DNA from: Lachnospiraceae bacterium
GTDB lineage: Bacteria; Bacillota; Clostridia; Lachnospirales; Lachnospiraceae
DNA: 64,000 nt
Assembly: GCA_910576335.1 (NCBI GenBank)
Contig: CAJTIU010000009.1
Coordinates: 62,001 to 126,000 of the forward strand
Direction of reading: 5' to 3'
This document shows positions 1 to 8,309 of the stretch, one piece after another. Position numbers and translations under genes: made by a program. The notes below the pieces were generated by a model, which ran no database searches, was not told the origin of the DNA, and worked only from the letters and a program-made list of their open reading frames with translations. The first letter of the stretch is position 1. Each line of letters starts with the position of its first letter.

Positions 1-413
1 TTACGGAGGTGGAAGGTGTAAGTCTTCCCGTCCCTGCTGACGTTCCAGCTTTTTGCCGCAGCCGGAATCATCCTGGAGGTATCCCCTGGACCGCAGACAT
101 TGCGCACCAGGGGCTCACAGATCATGTTATATGCCTGGTTGTCAGCCTCTGATGCATTCGTAACCGGATTCAGGCCTGCCACCTCGCTGTCCACACTGTA
201 ACAGAAGCTATTCTCTGTTTCTTCCAGTTCCTCCATCCACAAAAGATCTTCATCTTCTGGTGTGTGTTCCGCTTCACCGGCATCCTGATGCCGGGTGATC
301 TCTTCCTGGTTTGCTTTTTTGTGATCTGCCTTTTCCGTGCTGCATCCATATAAGGAAGCAGACAAAAGGGCAGCAGACATCATGCAGGCAAGTGCACGTA
401 TTTTTATTTTCAT
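1..413 (-). CDS. Extracellular solute-binding protein family 5 lipoprotein, N-terminal part (runs off the window)
   Basis: Only the first about 137 codons are present; the rest lies left of the window. The start (ATG at 413) follows a strong AAGGGAGGAG site. The N-terminus is a lipoprotein signal peptide: basic MKIKIR, a hydrophobic stretch, and an LYGC lipobox with Cys24. A charged linker follows. From about residue 75 the text (DSEVAGLNPVTNASEADNQA, then a CEPLV stretch and DGKTYTFHLR) matches the start of OppA/DppA-type peptide or nickel-binding proteins, like the oppA gene at 38676. Expected role: substrate capture at the outer membrane-facing surface for an ABC importer whose permeases are not visible here. 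The ligand cannot be told. Confidence 0.85.
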   Translation of the reverse strand, partial: MKIKIRALACMMSAALLSASLYGCSTEKADHKKANQEEITRHQDAGEAEHTPEDEDLLWMEELEETENSFCYSVDSEVAGLNPVTNASEADNQAYNMICEPLVRNVCGPGDTSRMIPAAAKSWNVSRDGKTYTFHLR

Positions 414-565
414 AGATGTACTCCTCCCTTATTCATCATATGATGAAAGCGCCAAAAGGCATTTTGACGCTCATGATACACCGGATTTCTCCGCGCTTTG
501 CGTTCCCGAAATCCTAAAACACCTCATACAATCATATCACAAAATCCTATAGGATTCAAATCTGC

Positions 566-611
566 CAAATTGGGGACGGGGCATTTTTAAAAATGCCCCG
601 TCCCCAATTTG
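566..611. repeat. Perfect 46-bp palindrome, GGGGACGGGG family, copy 1
   Basis: Two 23-base arms meet at 588/589 with no spacer; the outer arm reads CAAATTGGGGACGGGG and the centre is ATTTTT/AAAAAT. Three related copies lie at 38470, 44468 and 54433. It resembles REP/MITE sequences spread by single-strand transposases, but no transposase is present in the window. This copy lies just before the riboswitch promoter. Confidence 0.9.
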
Positions 612-620
612 CTTTTTTGC

Positions 621-649
621 TTGACACGGCTGCAGGAATGTGTTAGGGT
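621..649 (+). promoter_or_regulatory. Sigma-A promoter of the orphan riboswitch
   Basis: A perfect -35 box (TTGACA, 621-626), a 17-base spacer, and a TAGGGT -10 box (644-649) preceded by TG at 641-642 (extended -10). It sits 7-8 bases before the first riboswitch stem, which fits a transcript starting near 656. Confidence 0.6.
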
Positions 650-655
650 AAAGAT

Positions 656-860
656 GTAAACACATATTCAGTGGGAATCAGGTGAAAGTCCTGAACGATG
701 AGGTCACTGTGAAGAGCATGCTCTGTAGTCAGATTACCTGTTTATGTGTAGAATGGGGCTTCCATCCAAAGCGAAACATTCTATTGATGATAAGTGTGTA
801 ATTGTCGGAGATAAGATGTAAGGTTCGTTTGGTAGAAGACGGACTTTTCTTTTTTCATTT
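656..860 (+). promoter_or_regulatory. Cobalamin riboswitch (compact, class-II-like), no gene downstream
   Basis: The conserved core GGGAATCAGGTG ... TCCTGAACGATGAGGTCACTG runs from about 673, and a B12-box-like segment (GTCAGATTACCTG) lies at 728-740. A closing stem pairs ACACATA (660-666) with TATGTGT (743-749). The small size and the variant B12 box resemble compact class-II cobalamin riboswitches; the class is inferred. An expression platform ending in an intrinsic terminator follows. No plus-strand gene follows; the next gene is convergent. Confidence 0.8.
823..855 (+). terminator. Riboswitch expression-platform terminator
   Basis: The stem pairs GTTCGTTT (823-830) with AAGACGGAC (837-844, with G-U pairs), and a run of T residues (845-855, one C) follows. 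Its position right after the aptamer suggests control by ligand-dependent termination. Confidence 0.6.
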
Positions 861-953
861 ATTTGTTATAGTGTTGATAATGATAAATGACTGACTGAAA
901 CAAAAAGCGTCATGTATTGTGGGCATACAATAGATGATGTCTTTTTGGTGTCT

Positions 954-987
954 GAATAAAGAATGTGCCAAGGCACATTCTTTATTC
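954..987. terminator. Perfect 16-bp inverted repeat across the stop codon of the corrinoid activator gene
   Basis: GAATAAAGAATGTGCC (954-969) and its exact complement (972-987) are separated by AA. The minus-strand stop codon at 984-982 lies inside one arm. There is no T-tract on either side, so this is a strong hairpin that may stop or protect convergent transcripts rather than a textbook terminator. Readthrough from the riboswitch at 656 would meet it head on. Confidence 0.5.
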
Positions 988-2805
988 AAATGACATGGCA
1001 GTTATATAGAATTCCTGGAAGTCCATATTCATGGACAATTCTATGTGTTCTGTTTTTTCTGCTATTTCGCAGGCATGCTTTCGTTCTGCGTCAGATAGCA
1101 GCGCCATGCTGGAGCCGGAGCCGGCGGCATTGCCTACGGAGAAGATCCGGTCAATGGAGATGCGTGGGAACAGACCGATTCTGAGGGCGCTTTCCTTGCG
1201 GATGTAATTGCCGAATGCGCCTGCAAGCATGATGGAATCAAGATCTTCCTCTGCAATTTCAAGGTTTTTCATCAGCGTCTGGATGCCGGCGAGGATGGCG
1301 CCTTTTGCGAGCTGTACTTCCCGGACATCCTGCTGGGTCAGGAGGATGTCATCTTTTCCTTCCCGGTATGCGAGGACGAAGGAAAGGCCCTGGGGAGTTT
1401 CTGCCAGGCGTCTGGAAAGTTCTGGGGAAATGCCGGCTTTATCAGCTTCGTCTCTAGTCAGCATCCGTCCGCTGTTCTCTACGATCCCTGCATCCAGCAC
1501 CTGTGCAACTGCGTCGATCAGCCCGGAACCGCAGATTCCGATTGGGGGCAGATCTTCGATGGTCTGGATACTGATGGCATCTTCCGTGATTTCTACGCTT
1601 TCAATTGCTCCGGGGGCGGCGCGCATTCCGTGGTGGATGGTGGCGCCTTCAAAGGCAGGCCCGGCGGCAGTGGAACAGGTTACCATACGGCCGTTTTTGG
1701 TCAGGACGACCTCCCCGTTTGTGCCGATGTCAATGGCGATATGACAGCCGTCCAGAGAATCTATGCGGACAGCGAGCATCATTCCCACAATGTCAGAGCC
1801 CACATGCCCGGCAATGTTCGGGAGAAGGAATACATTTGCATACGGGCTGATCCTAAGTCCCAGCCTGTCAGCCCGCATATTCTGCGCAGAACAGAAGACT
1901 GGTGCAAAGGGGGTGCGCGCCATGGACTTTGGGTGTACGCCGAATACCAGGTGGCTCATGGTTGTATTACCCACGATAGTGGCGTCATATACATGCCCGG
2001 GCTCTATATCATTGCGGCTTAAGAGATCCTCCAGGATATCATTCATACACTGGACGACCTTTTTCTGCATAACTTCCGTATGGGAGGCGGCTTCGTTGCA
2101 GAACTGGATGCGTGAGATGACATCAGCGCCGTAAATGCTCTGATAATTGGTGCGTGCCTCTACGTCAGTAATCTGTCCGGCGTGCATATCCCAAAGCATG
2201 CCTACAACCGTAGTGGTTCCGATGTCAAATGCAATTCCGAAGCACTGGGATGTGTGGTCATCCTCCTCAAGGTTCAGAAGTGTGTCTTTGCAAAATGTTG
2301 CGGTTACCTTGCCCCGGGATGTCTCTAAGGCCTGGTGGAGCTGCCGGATCAGGCCGGGAGCAGGACGAAGCCCGGATTTTTGGAAGGCTTCGGCGATACG
2401 CCCCAGGTCATTCATCTGGTACTTCATGCTTGCCTTCGGGACTTTGCTGAAGACGGACAGAATCCGCTCTTCAGGCTGAAAGCCGTCCGGAAGTCTGGTC
2501 ATCTTTTTCTTACGGGTGGATCCGCCGTGCAGTGTGGGGATGACAACCTCCAGATCGGACTGGACTGTGACACAGCATGCGAGACGGTATCCGCCTGCAA
2601 GCTCGTTTTCAGATAACAGCTCACGCTCTGCCGGGGTAATCTCTCCGGGATTCCCTTCTGTGATTTTCACCTTGCATTTTCCGCATTTTCCTGCACCTGC
2701 ACAGCTGGCATCAATGAGAATACCGGCCTTTTCGGCGATGGATAAAAGGTTTCCCCCGGCATCTGCCTGGATTTTTTTAGCGTCTGGTAAAAAGCTTATG
2801 TTCAT
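982..2805 (-). CDS. RamA-like corrinoid activation protein (2Fe-2S ferredoxin plus ASKHA ATPase domain, DUF4445)
   Basis: A 607-residue protein. The start is ATG at 2805, right after an AAGGAGGA site; the longer upstream frame has no such signal. Residues 1-85 are a plant-type 2Fe-2S domain with Cys35, Cys41, Cys44 (CAGAGKCGKC) and Cys77. From about residue 190 an actin-like ATPase fold begins, with the phosphate loop AFDIGTTTVVG and later IAIDIGTNGEV. Proteins of this kind use ATP to drive reduction of inactive Co(II) corrinoid to Co(I) in methyltransferase systems. It is divergent from the activation-domain gene at 2952 and lies close to the corrinoid protein at 6287, its likely client. Function is inferred from family and context. 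Confidence 0.88.
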   Translation of the reverse strand: MNISFLPDAKKIQADAGGNLLSIAEKAGILIDASCAGAGKCGKCKVKITEGNPGEITPAERELLSENELAGGYRLACCVTVQSDLEVVIPTLHGGSTRKKKMTRLPDGFQPEERILSVFSKVPKASMKYQMNDLGRIAEAFQKSGLRPAPGLIRQLHQALETSRGKVTATFCKDTLLNLEEDDHTSQCFGIAFDIGTTTVVGMLWDMHAGQITDVEARTNYQSIYGADVISRIQFCNEAASHTEVMQKKVVQCMNDILEDLLSRNDIEPGHVYDATIVGNTTMSHLVFGVHPKSMARTPFAPVFCSAQNMRADRLGLRISPYANVFLLPNIAGHVGSDIVGMMLAVRIDSLDGCHIAIDIGTNGEVVLTKNGRMVTCSTAAGPAFEGATIHHGMRAAPGAIESVEITEDAISIQTIEDLPPIGICGSGLIDAVAQVLDAGIVENSGRMLTRDEADKAGISPELSRRLAETPQGLSFVLAYREGKDDILLTQQDVREVQLAKGAILAGIQTLMKNLEIAEEDLDSIMLAGAFGNYIRKESALRIGLFPRISIDRIFSVGNAAGSGSSMALLSDAERKHACEIAEKTEHIELSMNMDFQEFYITAMSFE

Positions 2806-2951
2806 AAAATTGTCCTCCTTTTTCATAAAATCAGAGAGTAAATTGTCTATATTGTACAATCCGAATCTACTTCTGTCAATAAAAATAATGGACAAATATT
2901 CAGAAAACTGATATAATAACCGGTAAAATTAAAAAAACAGGAGGGAAACAG

Positions 2952-3647
2952 ATGAAAACAGAGAGAATTATTCTGCGAAAAAAACTTGATTTTTTTGAAG
3001 ATGTGAATGATTATTTTCAACGTCTGTCGGGAATTGATATGGCAGATATCCCGGCAAAATATGGGAGCAGTGTGGAAGACGCCCGGGAAAAGGCAGTGGA
3101 GAATCTGGAGATCGGGATGGTATATCAGTGCGACAACATAGAGACGGCCGGGGAAACGGAGGTTGTCCTGGAATGCCAGGAGAAATTTACGGGAGACATG
3201 CCGGGGCGGATTCTAAAAGATGCCAGACAGGTGGTCAGCTTCGTGGCGTCCCTGTGCGGATATGGGGAGCTCGCAGAACAGACAGAGGATATCATGGAGC
3301 AGTATTTTCTGGATACCTGGGGGAGCGCCTATGTGGAAGCTGCCCAGGGGTGGCTTGGAAGACATGTCCTGGCCGGGCTTAAGGAGGAGGGTATGTCCAG
3401 GACTCATCTGTGGAGCCCCGGACAGCATCAGTTTGCGCTGAGCAATCAGAAAGCATTGTTCCGGCTCCTTAAGCCGGAGGATATTGGATGCAGACTGACA
3501 GGGAATCTAATGATGGTTCCGGTGAAGTCGGCGTCCGGTATTATGGGAATTGTACCAGAGGATGTGAAGGACCTCCTGCTTCCCTGTGATTTCTGCCCTT
3601 ACGGCGCGGCTTGTCCCGCGTCAAAACGAGGCTGCGCAGAGCTGTGA
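2952..3647 (+). CDS. Methionine-synthase activation-domain-like protein, corrinoid-associated
   Basis: A 231-residue protein with a good GGAGGG site before ATG 2952. Its central part (AQGWLGRHVLAGLKEEGMSR, then LWSPGQHQF and IGCRLTGNLMMVPVKSASG) matches the vitamin B12-dependent methionine synthase activation domain, which binds SAM and helps reductive remethylation. No catalytic MetH modules are present. The C-terminus has a Cys cluster, CDFCPYGAACP ... GC, possibly an iron-sulfur or zinc site. Stand-alone copies of this domain are common beside corrinoid methyltransferases, and the divergent RamA-like gene supports a role in corrinoid reactivation. Its stop codon directly abuts that of the convergent regulator. 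Confidence 0.75.
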   Translation: MKTERIILRKKLDFFEDVNDYFQRLSGIDMADIPAKYGSSVEDAREKAVENLEIGMVYQCDNIETAGETEVVLECQEKFTGDMPGRILKDARQVVSFVASLCGYGELAEQTEDIMEQYFLDTWGSAYVEAAQGWLGRHVLAGLKEEGMSRTHLWSPGQHQFALSNQKALFRLLKPEDIGCRLTGNLMMVPVKSASGIMGIVPEDVKDLLLPCDFCPYGAACPASKRGCAEL

Positions 3648-4397
3648 TCAGGGGATCATGTTGTTCAGCAGAATCATGTTCAGTGTCTTCAGCGCTTTCA
3701 GTTCTTCTTTCTGAAGTCCGATCCTTTCTTTAGTCAGGGAGGATTCAGCTTTAGGCGTCTTGGAAAGGACGAACTTCAGTGTAAACGGAGTGATCGGATT
3801 GTAAGAGATTCCCATCATTAGTCCCTCGGTATCCAGCGTATGGTGAAATGGGTTGAGGAAACACATGTAGATCTTTTCAATCGAATTATTCAGGTTATCC
3901 AGAGTAATGTAAGATACGAGGTCATTAAAAATCATATTACCTGTATAAAAATATTTACAAAGGACGTGCTTATCAAAGGAGGGCACGTCCATATAGCAAT
4001 AACAGGGAATTGTATTCGCCGCACTATTCTCCGGATTTGGATTCAGAAGAAGATAAGTCTTTGTTATTTTTTTTGTCCGGCCATCGTAGTAATAGATGTA
4101 AAAATCATTCTGGTTTCCCAGGGGGTTTGCGCAGCAAGAAGCACGTGCCTGGGGATGCAGAGGAGTGTAATCTACAAACTGATTGATGTTCATATCCAGC
4201 ACTTCTGCGATTTCATACAGCGTCTCCACATCTACTGCAATGTGTCCATTTTCATATTTGGAGAGAGTGGATTTGCTTTTGTGGATTCTTTTTGCCATTG
4301 TTTCAAGGGACATATGCTTTACCTTGCGGTAAAATTTGATGCGGCTGCTTACATGCTGTGAAAATGAAGCAGAGTTGAGATCATTTAAATTGTCCAT
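3648..4397 (-). CDS. XRE-family transcriptional regulator
   Basis: A 249-residue protein. ATG 4397 was chosen because GAGGAGG lies 6 bases upstream. Residues about 20-75 are a helix-turn-helix of the XRE/Cro type (MSLETMAKRIHKSKSTLSKYENG). The remaining about 170 residues are an effector or oligomerisation part not assigned to a family. It lies between the corrinoid reactivation genes and the methyltransferase genes and is divergent from the latter, so it is a good candidate to control them through the palindromes at 4577 and 6103. The effector is unknown. Confidence 0.8.
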   Translation of the reverse strand: MDNLNDLNSASFSQHVSSRIKFYRKVKHMSLETMAKRIHKSKSTLSKYENGHIAVDVETLYEIAEVLDMNINQFVDYTPLHPQARASCCANPLGNQNDFYIYYYDGRTKKITKTYLLLNPNPENSAANTIPCYCYMDVPSFDKHVLCKYFYTGNMIFNDLVSYITLDNLNNSIEKIYMCFLNPFHHTLDTEGLMMGISYNPITPFTLKFVLSKTPKAESSLTKERIGLQKEELKALKTLNMILLNNMIP

Positions 4398-4576
4398 ATT
4401 AAACCTCCTCGGATGTAACAAAATTAACATGCTGATTGATTAAGGTGTATAGATAATTATAATAAAAATCAATAATAAATTCAATGGGAAGAAAATAGTA
4501 ATTAAAATCACAAAAAGGATGAATTTGAGGGGAAAAGTAAAAAAAACAAAAAAAAGCATGGATAAATGGGGTGAAA

Positions 4577-4593
4577 GTTTCTTGAAAAGAAAC
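4577..4593. promoter_or_regulatory. Palindromic operator candidate upstream of the UroD-type methyltransferase
   Basis: GTTTCTT-GAA-AAGAAAC, followed about 30 bases later by a second imperfect GTTTC ... GGAAC. A similar arrangement occurs at 6103 before the corrinoid protein gene. The rest of 4398-4729 is AT-rich and holds another inverted pair, GTATGATA (4657-4664) and TATCATAC (4676-4683), probably near the promoter. No gene is supported in this gap. Confidence 0.5.
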
Positions 4594-4729
4594 AGAAAGA
4601 AAATTTTGTTTCGAAAAAGGAACTTTATAAAAAATTGAATTTTTAACTAGAGATTTGTATGATATAGACAATATCTATCATACGTAATACGGTTTTCAAT
4701 AAGAGTAAGAGGATAGGAGGTTTTACAAG

Positions 4730-5782
4730 ATGAAAATCAATATGGACAGATGGTCAAAGGATATTATTGATTCAAAGGATGTCAGAAACCTGCCGGTATT
4801 GTTCTTTCCGGTGCTGAAGAACATCAATATGGGGGTTATTGAGTCAGTAACGGACAGAAAAAATATGGCGGCTGCCATGAAAGAAGTAATCACAGAATAT
4901 CCAGAGACGATTGCAGCGATCACTGGGATGGACCTTACGGTAGACAGTGAGGCGTTTGGAGCAAAGATTACATTCAGCGACAAGCAGGCTCCGGGGGTGA
5001 AGAAGCATGTTTTGAAGTCGTTGGACAAACTGTCTGAGATGCCGGTACCGGACATCAATGCCGGGAGACAGCAGATGTTTGCGGATGCGATCATTGAAGC
5101 TCAGGAGCTTGTAAAGGACCGCCCGGTATTCGGCGGTATGCTCGGACCATTCTCTCTGGCTGCGAATTTGATGGAAGTGTCAAACGCATTGATGTGCACC
5201 ATCTCAGAGCCGGAAGAGATGAAGGAACTTTTAGAGATTTCCACAGATTTCCTGATCAGGCGTGCGAAGCTCTACAAGGAAAAGGGCGCAAACGGAATCT
5301 TTGTGGCAGAGCCGACGGCAGGTATCCTCTCTCCAGAGATGCTGGATGAATTTTCCAACGTATATGTGAAAAAGCTGGTAGAGGCTGTGCAGGATGAATA
5401 TTTCTACCTGATCCTTCATGACTGTGGAAAAGTGGAAGCATCTGCACGCACCATGTATGATACGGGATGCAAAGGTTTCCATTTTGGAAACGGCGTTGAC
5501 ATGAACAAGATTCTTCCGCAGATTCCGGCAGATGTGCTTGTATTCGGCAACATTGATCCATCCTCATGTTTCTTTACCGGAACAGAGGAGGAGATTTACA
5601 AGGCTACTTATCAGCTTTTGGAGGACATGAGGCCGTATCCTCATTTTGTACTTTCCTCTGGATGTGATCTGGCACCTAGCGTGACCAATGAGAATATCCA
5701 GGCATATTATAAAGCATGCCGTGATTTCAATGAAAAGAATGGCGTTAAGACGGAAATAACGTTGGAAGGCTTTCTTGACTGA
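4730..5782 (+). CDS. UroD-family corrinoid:thiol/tetrahydrofolate-type methyltransferase (MtaA/MtbA-like)
   Basis: A 350-residue protein with an AGGAGG site before ATG 4730. The fold is that of uroporphyrinogen decarboxylase, but the zinc ligands of the MtaA/MtbA/CmuA methyltransferases are visible: His230-x-Cys232 (LHDCG) and Cys312 (SSGCD). Such enzymes move a methyl group from a methyl-corrinoid protein to a thiol or folate acceptor. The corrinoid protein and an MttB-type gene lie just downstream, each with its own leader. A strong terminator follows at 5835, so this gene is its own transcription unit. The exact methyl acceptor is unknown. Confidence 0.82.
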   Translation: MKINMDRWSKDIIDSKDVRNLPVLFFPVLKNINMGVIESVTDRKNMAAAMKEVITEYPETIAAITGMDLTVDSEAFGAKITFSDKQAPGVKKHVLKSLDKLSEMPVPDINAGRQQMFADAIIEAQELVKDRPVFGGMLGPFSLAANLMEVSNALMCTISEPEEMKELLEISTDFLIRRAKLYKEKGANGIFVAEPTAGILSPEMLDEFSNVYVKKLVEAVQDEYFYLILHDCGKVEASARTMYDTGCKGFHFGNGVDMNKILPQIPADVLVFGNIDPSSCFFTGTEEEIYKATYQLLEDMRPYPHFVLSSGCDLAPSVTNENIQAYYKACRDFNEKNGVKTEITLEGFLD

Positions 5783-5834
5783 CCGGATGGAATAAAAATA
5801 TGAGGTTCCCAAAACTAAATTTGTAATCGCGAAA

Positions 5835-5873
5835 GAACAAGGCCATGGATCCTGTCCATGGTCTTGTTCTTTT
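5835..5873 (+). terminator. Strong intrinsic terminator after the UroD-type methyltransferase
   Basis: A 15-bp stem (GAACAAGGCCATGGA with TCCATGGTCTTGTTC, one G-U pair), a 5-base loop, then TTTT. It ends the unit that starts at 4730. The remainder of 5874-6286 is AT-rich leader for the next unit, with no gene. Confidence 0.9.
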
Positions 5874-6102
5874 GCTGCTGTTTACTTCGCGGCCAGTAAT
5901 GTTCTTTTCTCTTTGTTTCTCGGCAGACTGTCCAAAAAATGTTAAAAAGGTAATCGTAAATTCATTAAGCAGATGCAGAATCGTGTACAGAACATATAGA
6001 AACCCTCAATATTTGTATTGAATAAAACAATATAAATCAATAAATAATTGAATTTTTATGAAAAAAATTGAAAACGTATAAAAAATACACAAAAAAGGGG
6101 AA

Positions 6103-6127
6103 CTATGTTTCCTAAAAGGAAACATAG
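6103..6127. promoter_or_regulatory. Palindromic operator candidate upstream of the corrinoid protein gene
   Basis: CTATGTTTCCT-AAA-AGGAAACATAG, perfect 11-base arms. A further GTTTCC half-site lies about 30 bases on, as at 4577. A TATGATATA ... ACAA ... TAT ... CATA element near 6186-6214 also echoes 4657-4683. The shared layout suggests one regulator for both units. Confidence 0.5.
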
Positions 6128-6286
6128 AGGGGAATTTGTTTCCTTATTAAGACCGTCTGACAAATTGCTATTTTATCCATAAATGTATATGATATAAACA
6201 ACACTATAACATATGAGATTAACATTTTTGTGCAATTTCACGGATGAAAATCTCCAACAATGAAAAAAAGAAAGAGAGGATTACGT

Positions 6287-6934
6287 ATGTCAAAATTAAC
6301 TGAATTAGCGGCTTGCGTAGAAGCTGGAAATGTGAACGAGGTAGTCGGATTAACTCAGGCGGCTCTTGATGAGGGAAACGCCCCGCTTGATGTATTGAAC
6401 GGAGGACTTGTAGAACCAATTAATGTTCTTGGCGAAAAGTTCCGTCTGGGACAGATTTATGTGCCGGAGCTCCTGGTTGCTTCTAAGGCAATGAAGAAAG
6501 GCGTGGAGATTGTAAAGCCGCTGCTTGTAAGCGGTGCGGCAGATGCAGCGGGGAAGGCTATTTTTGCAACAGTTGCAGGTGATATGCACGATATCGGAAA
6601 GAATCTGGTTGTTCTCCTTCTTGAAAGTGCCGGATTTGAGGTAATTGACCTTGGAATGGATGTAGAGCCTGAAGACATTGTTGAGGCAATCCAGGAAAAT
6701 GAAGACGTAGATATTCTTGGCATGTCTGCGATGCTTACCACAACTATGTATGCAATGCAGGATACCATTGAGGCAATCGAAGAGGCGGGCCTTCGTGACA
6801 AGGTGAAGATCATGATCGGCGGTGCACCGGTGAACCAGGTATTTGCTGAGCAGATCGGGGCTGACGGATACAGTGCAAATGCACCGCTGGCAGTAGAGCT
6901 TGCGAAGAAACTGATGCAGGAAAAGAATAAATAG
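6287..6934 (+). CDS. Corrinoid (cobalamin-binding) methyltransferase protein, MtbC/MttC-like
   Basis: A 215-residue protein; ATG 6287 follows GAGAGGA. Residues 1-90 form the helical B12-binding cap domain (PLDVLNGGLVEPINVLGEKF, YVPELLVASKAM). Residues 90-215 are the Rossmann-like B12 fold with the lower-axial ligand motif GDMHDIGKN (His101), then the SAMLTTT and MIGGAPV segments that line the cobalamin tail. The protein shuttles a methyl group on Co between a substrate methyltransferase (the MttB homologue next door) and an acceptor methyltransferase (4730 gene). Co-directional with, and 36 bases before, the mttB-like gene. Confidence 0.93.
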   Translation: MSKLTELAACVEAGNVNEVVGLTQAALDEGNAPLDVLNGGLVEPINVLGEKFRLGQIYVPELLVASKAMKKGVEIVKPLLVSGAADAAGKAIFATVAGDMHDIGKNLVVLLLESAGFEVIDLGMDVEPEDIVEAIQENEDVDILGMSAMLTTTMYAMQDTIEAIEEAGLRDKVKIMIGGAPVNQVFAEQIGADGYSANAPLAVELAKKLMQEKNK

Positions 6935-6970
6935 ATTAACAACATAGGGGATTAGTGAAGGAGAGCAAAC

Positions 6971-7987
6971 ATGAATGTAAATATGAGACCAAGTTTTAGA
7001 GGGCAGGGCGTTTCTTTTCTGACAAGAGAAGAGATGGAACAGATACATAGCTGTACACTGGATATTCTGAATGATGTAGGATTAGAGGTGCAGCATAAGG
7101 AAGCCAGGGAGAAGCTTAAGGAAGCCGGATGCCGCGTGGAGAAGAAGAGAGTTTACTTCCCACCGACGATTGTGGAATGGGCGATCAACGCAGCCCCCTC
7201 AAGAATTCTTCTCTATGACAGAGACGGAAATTTTTCCATGGATGTCAGCGGAAGAAATGCATATTATGGAGTTGGATCTGCAGAACCGAATATCATTGAT
7301 CCGTTTACTGGCGAGAACAGGCTCTGTAATGAGGAAGACAACAAGAACTGTGTAAAGGTTGCAGATGCAATGCCTTATATTGATTACATGATGTCGCAGT
7401 GTCAGGTTTATGACCATCCGAAGACTTCTTATGAGCATGAGTATGCGGCAATGATCCGCTACAGTTCTAAGCCGCAGGTTGTAATTACCGCGGATCTTGA
7501 ATCAACGAAAAATGTTGTTGAGATGGCCACTGTAGTCAGGGGAAGTCTGGATAAGCTGGTTCAGAAACCATTATTTATCCTGTACTGTGAGCCTACTTCG
7601 CCATTTGTATGTACGAAAGAATCTGTTGAGAAAGTAATGTATATGGCAGAGACCGGGCTTCCTGTATTGTATGCGCCGATTCCGATGAATGGTGCTACAG
7701 GTCCGATTACTTGTGCAGGCTCTATTATCCAGGCAAATGCAGAGTGTCTTGCAGGTCTGATTATTGCTGAGGTAACAAGGCCGGGCGCACCGTTCTTATA
7801 TGGGGCAATCATTACGAATATGGATCTGAAGAGCCTGCAGCCGACTTATGCATCACCGGAAACCATGATGGAATCTCTTGCAATGTCTGAGATCGGACGC
7901 GAACTGTACAGGCTTCCTACAGAGAAAAAGAGAAATCATGAAGCAGGGGGAGACCTATTTCCTGACTCGTGGATGGCTTGGCGGTGA
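6971..7987 (+). pseudogene. MttB-family methyltransferase, 3-prime truncated by a deletion
   Basis: Opens normally (AAGGAGAG site, ATG 6971) and reads as an MttB/MtgB-type methyltransferase (trimethylamine or glycine-betaine:corrinoid), TIM-barrel family, up to about residue 316 (MSEIGRELYRLP). Intact members are about 480 residues. After 7920 the family match ends, and the frame runs 22 codons of unrelated text to TGA at 7985. In another frame from about 7930 the DNA encodes the tail of a DUF1638 protein. No in-frame TAG is present, so this was a non-pyrrolysine type. The active-site C-terminal third is missing, so the methyltransferase is very probably inactive. Confidence 0.8.
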
Positions 7988-8297
7988 GTCGAACATCTAT
8001 AAGGAATATCTGTTTACTGTAGAGAAATATGGAAAAGAGATGGCAGATATTATATATGAAGAGATTCTCGGGAATTATAAGCATCTGGGAATCATAGACA
8101 CAAAAGCATATGATTATGAGCGCTTTTTTAAAGAAACTGCTGTGATGGCAGAGAAGCTGCATCTGCATCAGCTTCCGATAGAGGGAGATCTGTCTTATCT
8201 TGAGCGTCTTCTTACTGGATTTTGGGACGGCGGGGATTTTATCCGTATTGCACCGCATCAGACAATTATGGCAGATATGTTCCCCAAAGGTAAGTAA
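7918..8297 (+). pseudogene. C-terminal remnant of a DUF1638 protein
   Basis: The third reading frame from about 7930 encodes about 120 residues (KQGETYFLTRGWL, then NIYKEYLFTVEKYG and so on, to stop at 8295-8297) that match the C-terminal part of DUF1638 proteins, usually about 220-250 residues and commonly beside mttB genes. The first half is absent. An ATG at 7938 exists but has no clear ribosome site, so expression is doubtful. The fragment and the mttB-like gene meet within about 20 bases, which marks a single deletion joint. Confidence 0.6.
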
Positions 8298-8309
8298 TTG
8301 AGGTTTTTG

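Noticed and set aside
337-552. 71-codon plus-strand frame over the lipoprotein start
   Set aside because: It overlaps the minus-strand signal-peptide region and has no ribosome site.
963-2911. Several plus-strand open frames opposite the RamA-like gene
   Set aside because: They are shadows of the minus-strand gene, with low-complexity composition, no ribosome sites and no family features.
4399-4671. 90-codon minus-strand frame upstream of the XRE regulator
   Set aside because: It covers the AT-rich control region, including the palindromes, is rich in Phe and Tyr as expected by chance, and has no ribosome site.
6971-7987. The short MttB-like frame as a pyrrolysine protein stopped at an amber codon
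   Set aside because: The frame ends at TGA after 22 unrelated codons, no TAG is present, and a different gene continues in another frame. A deletion explains it better.
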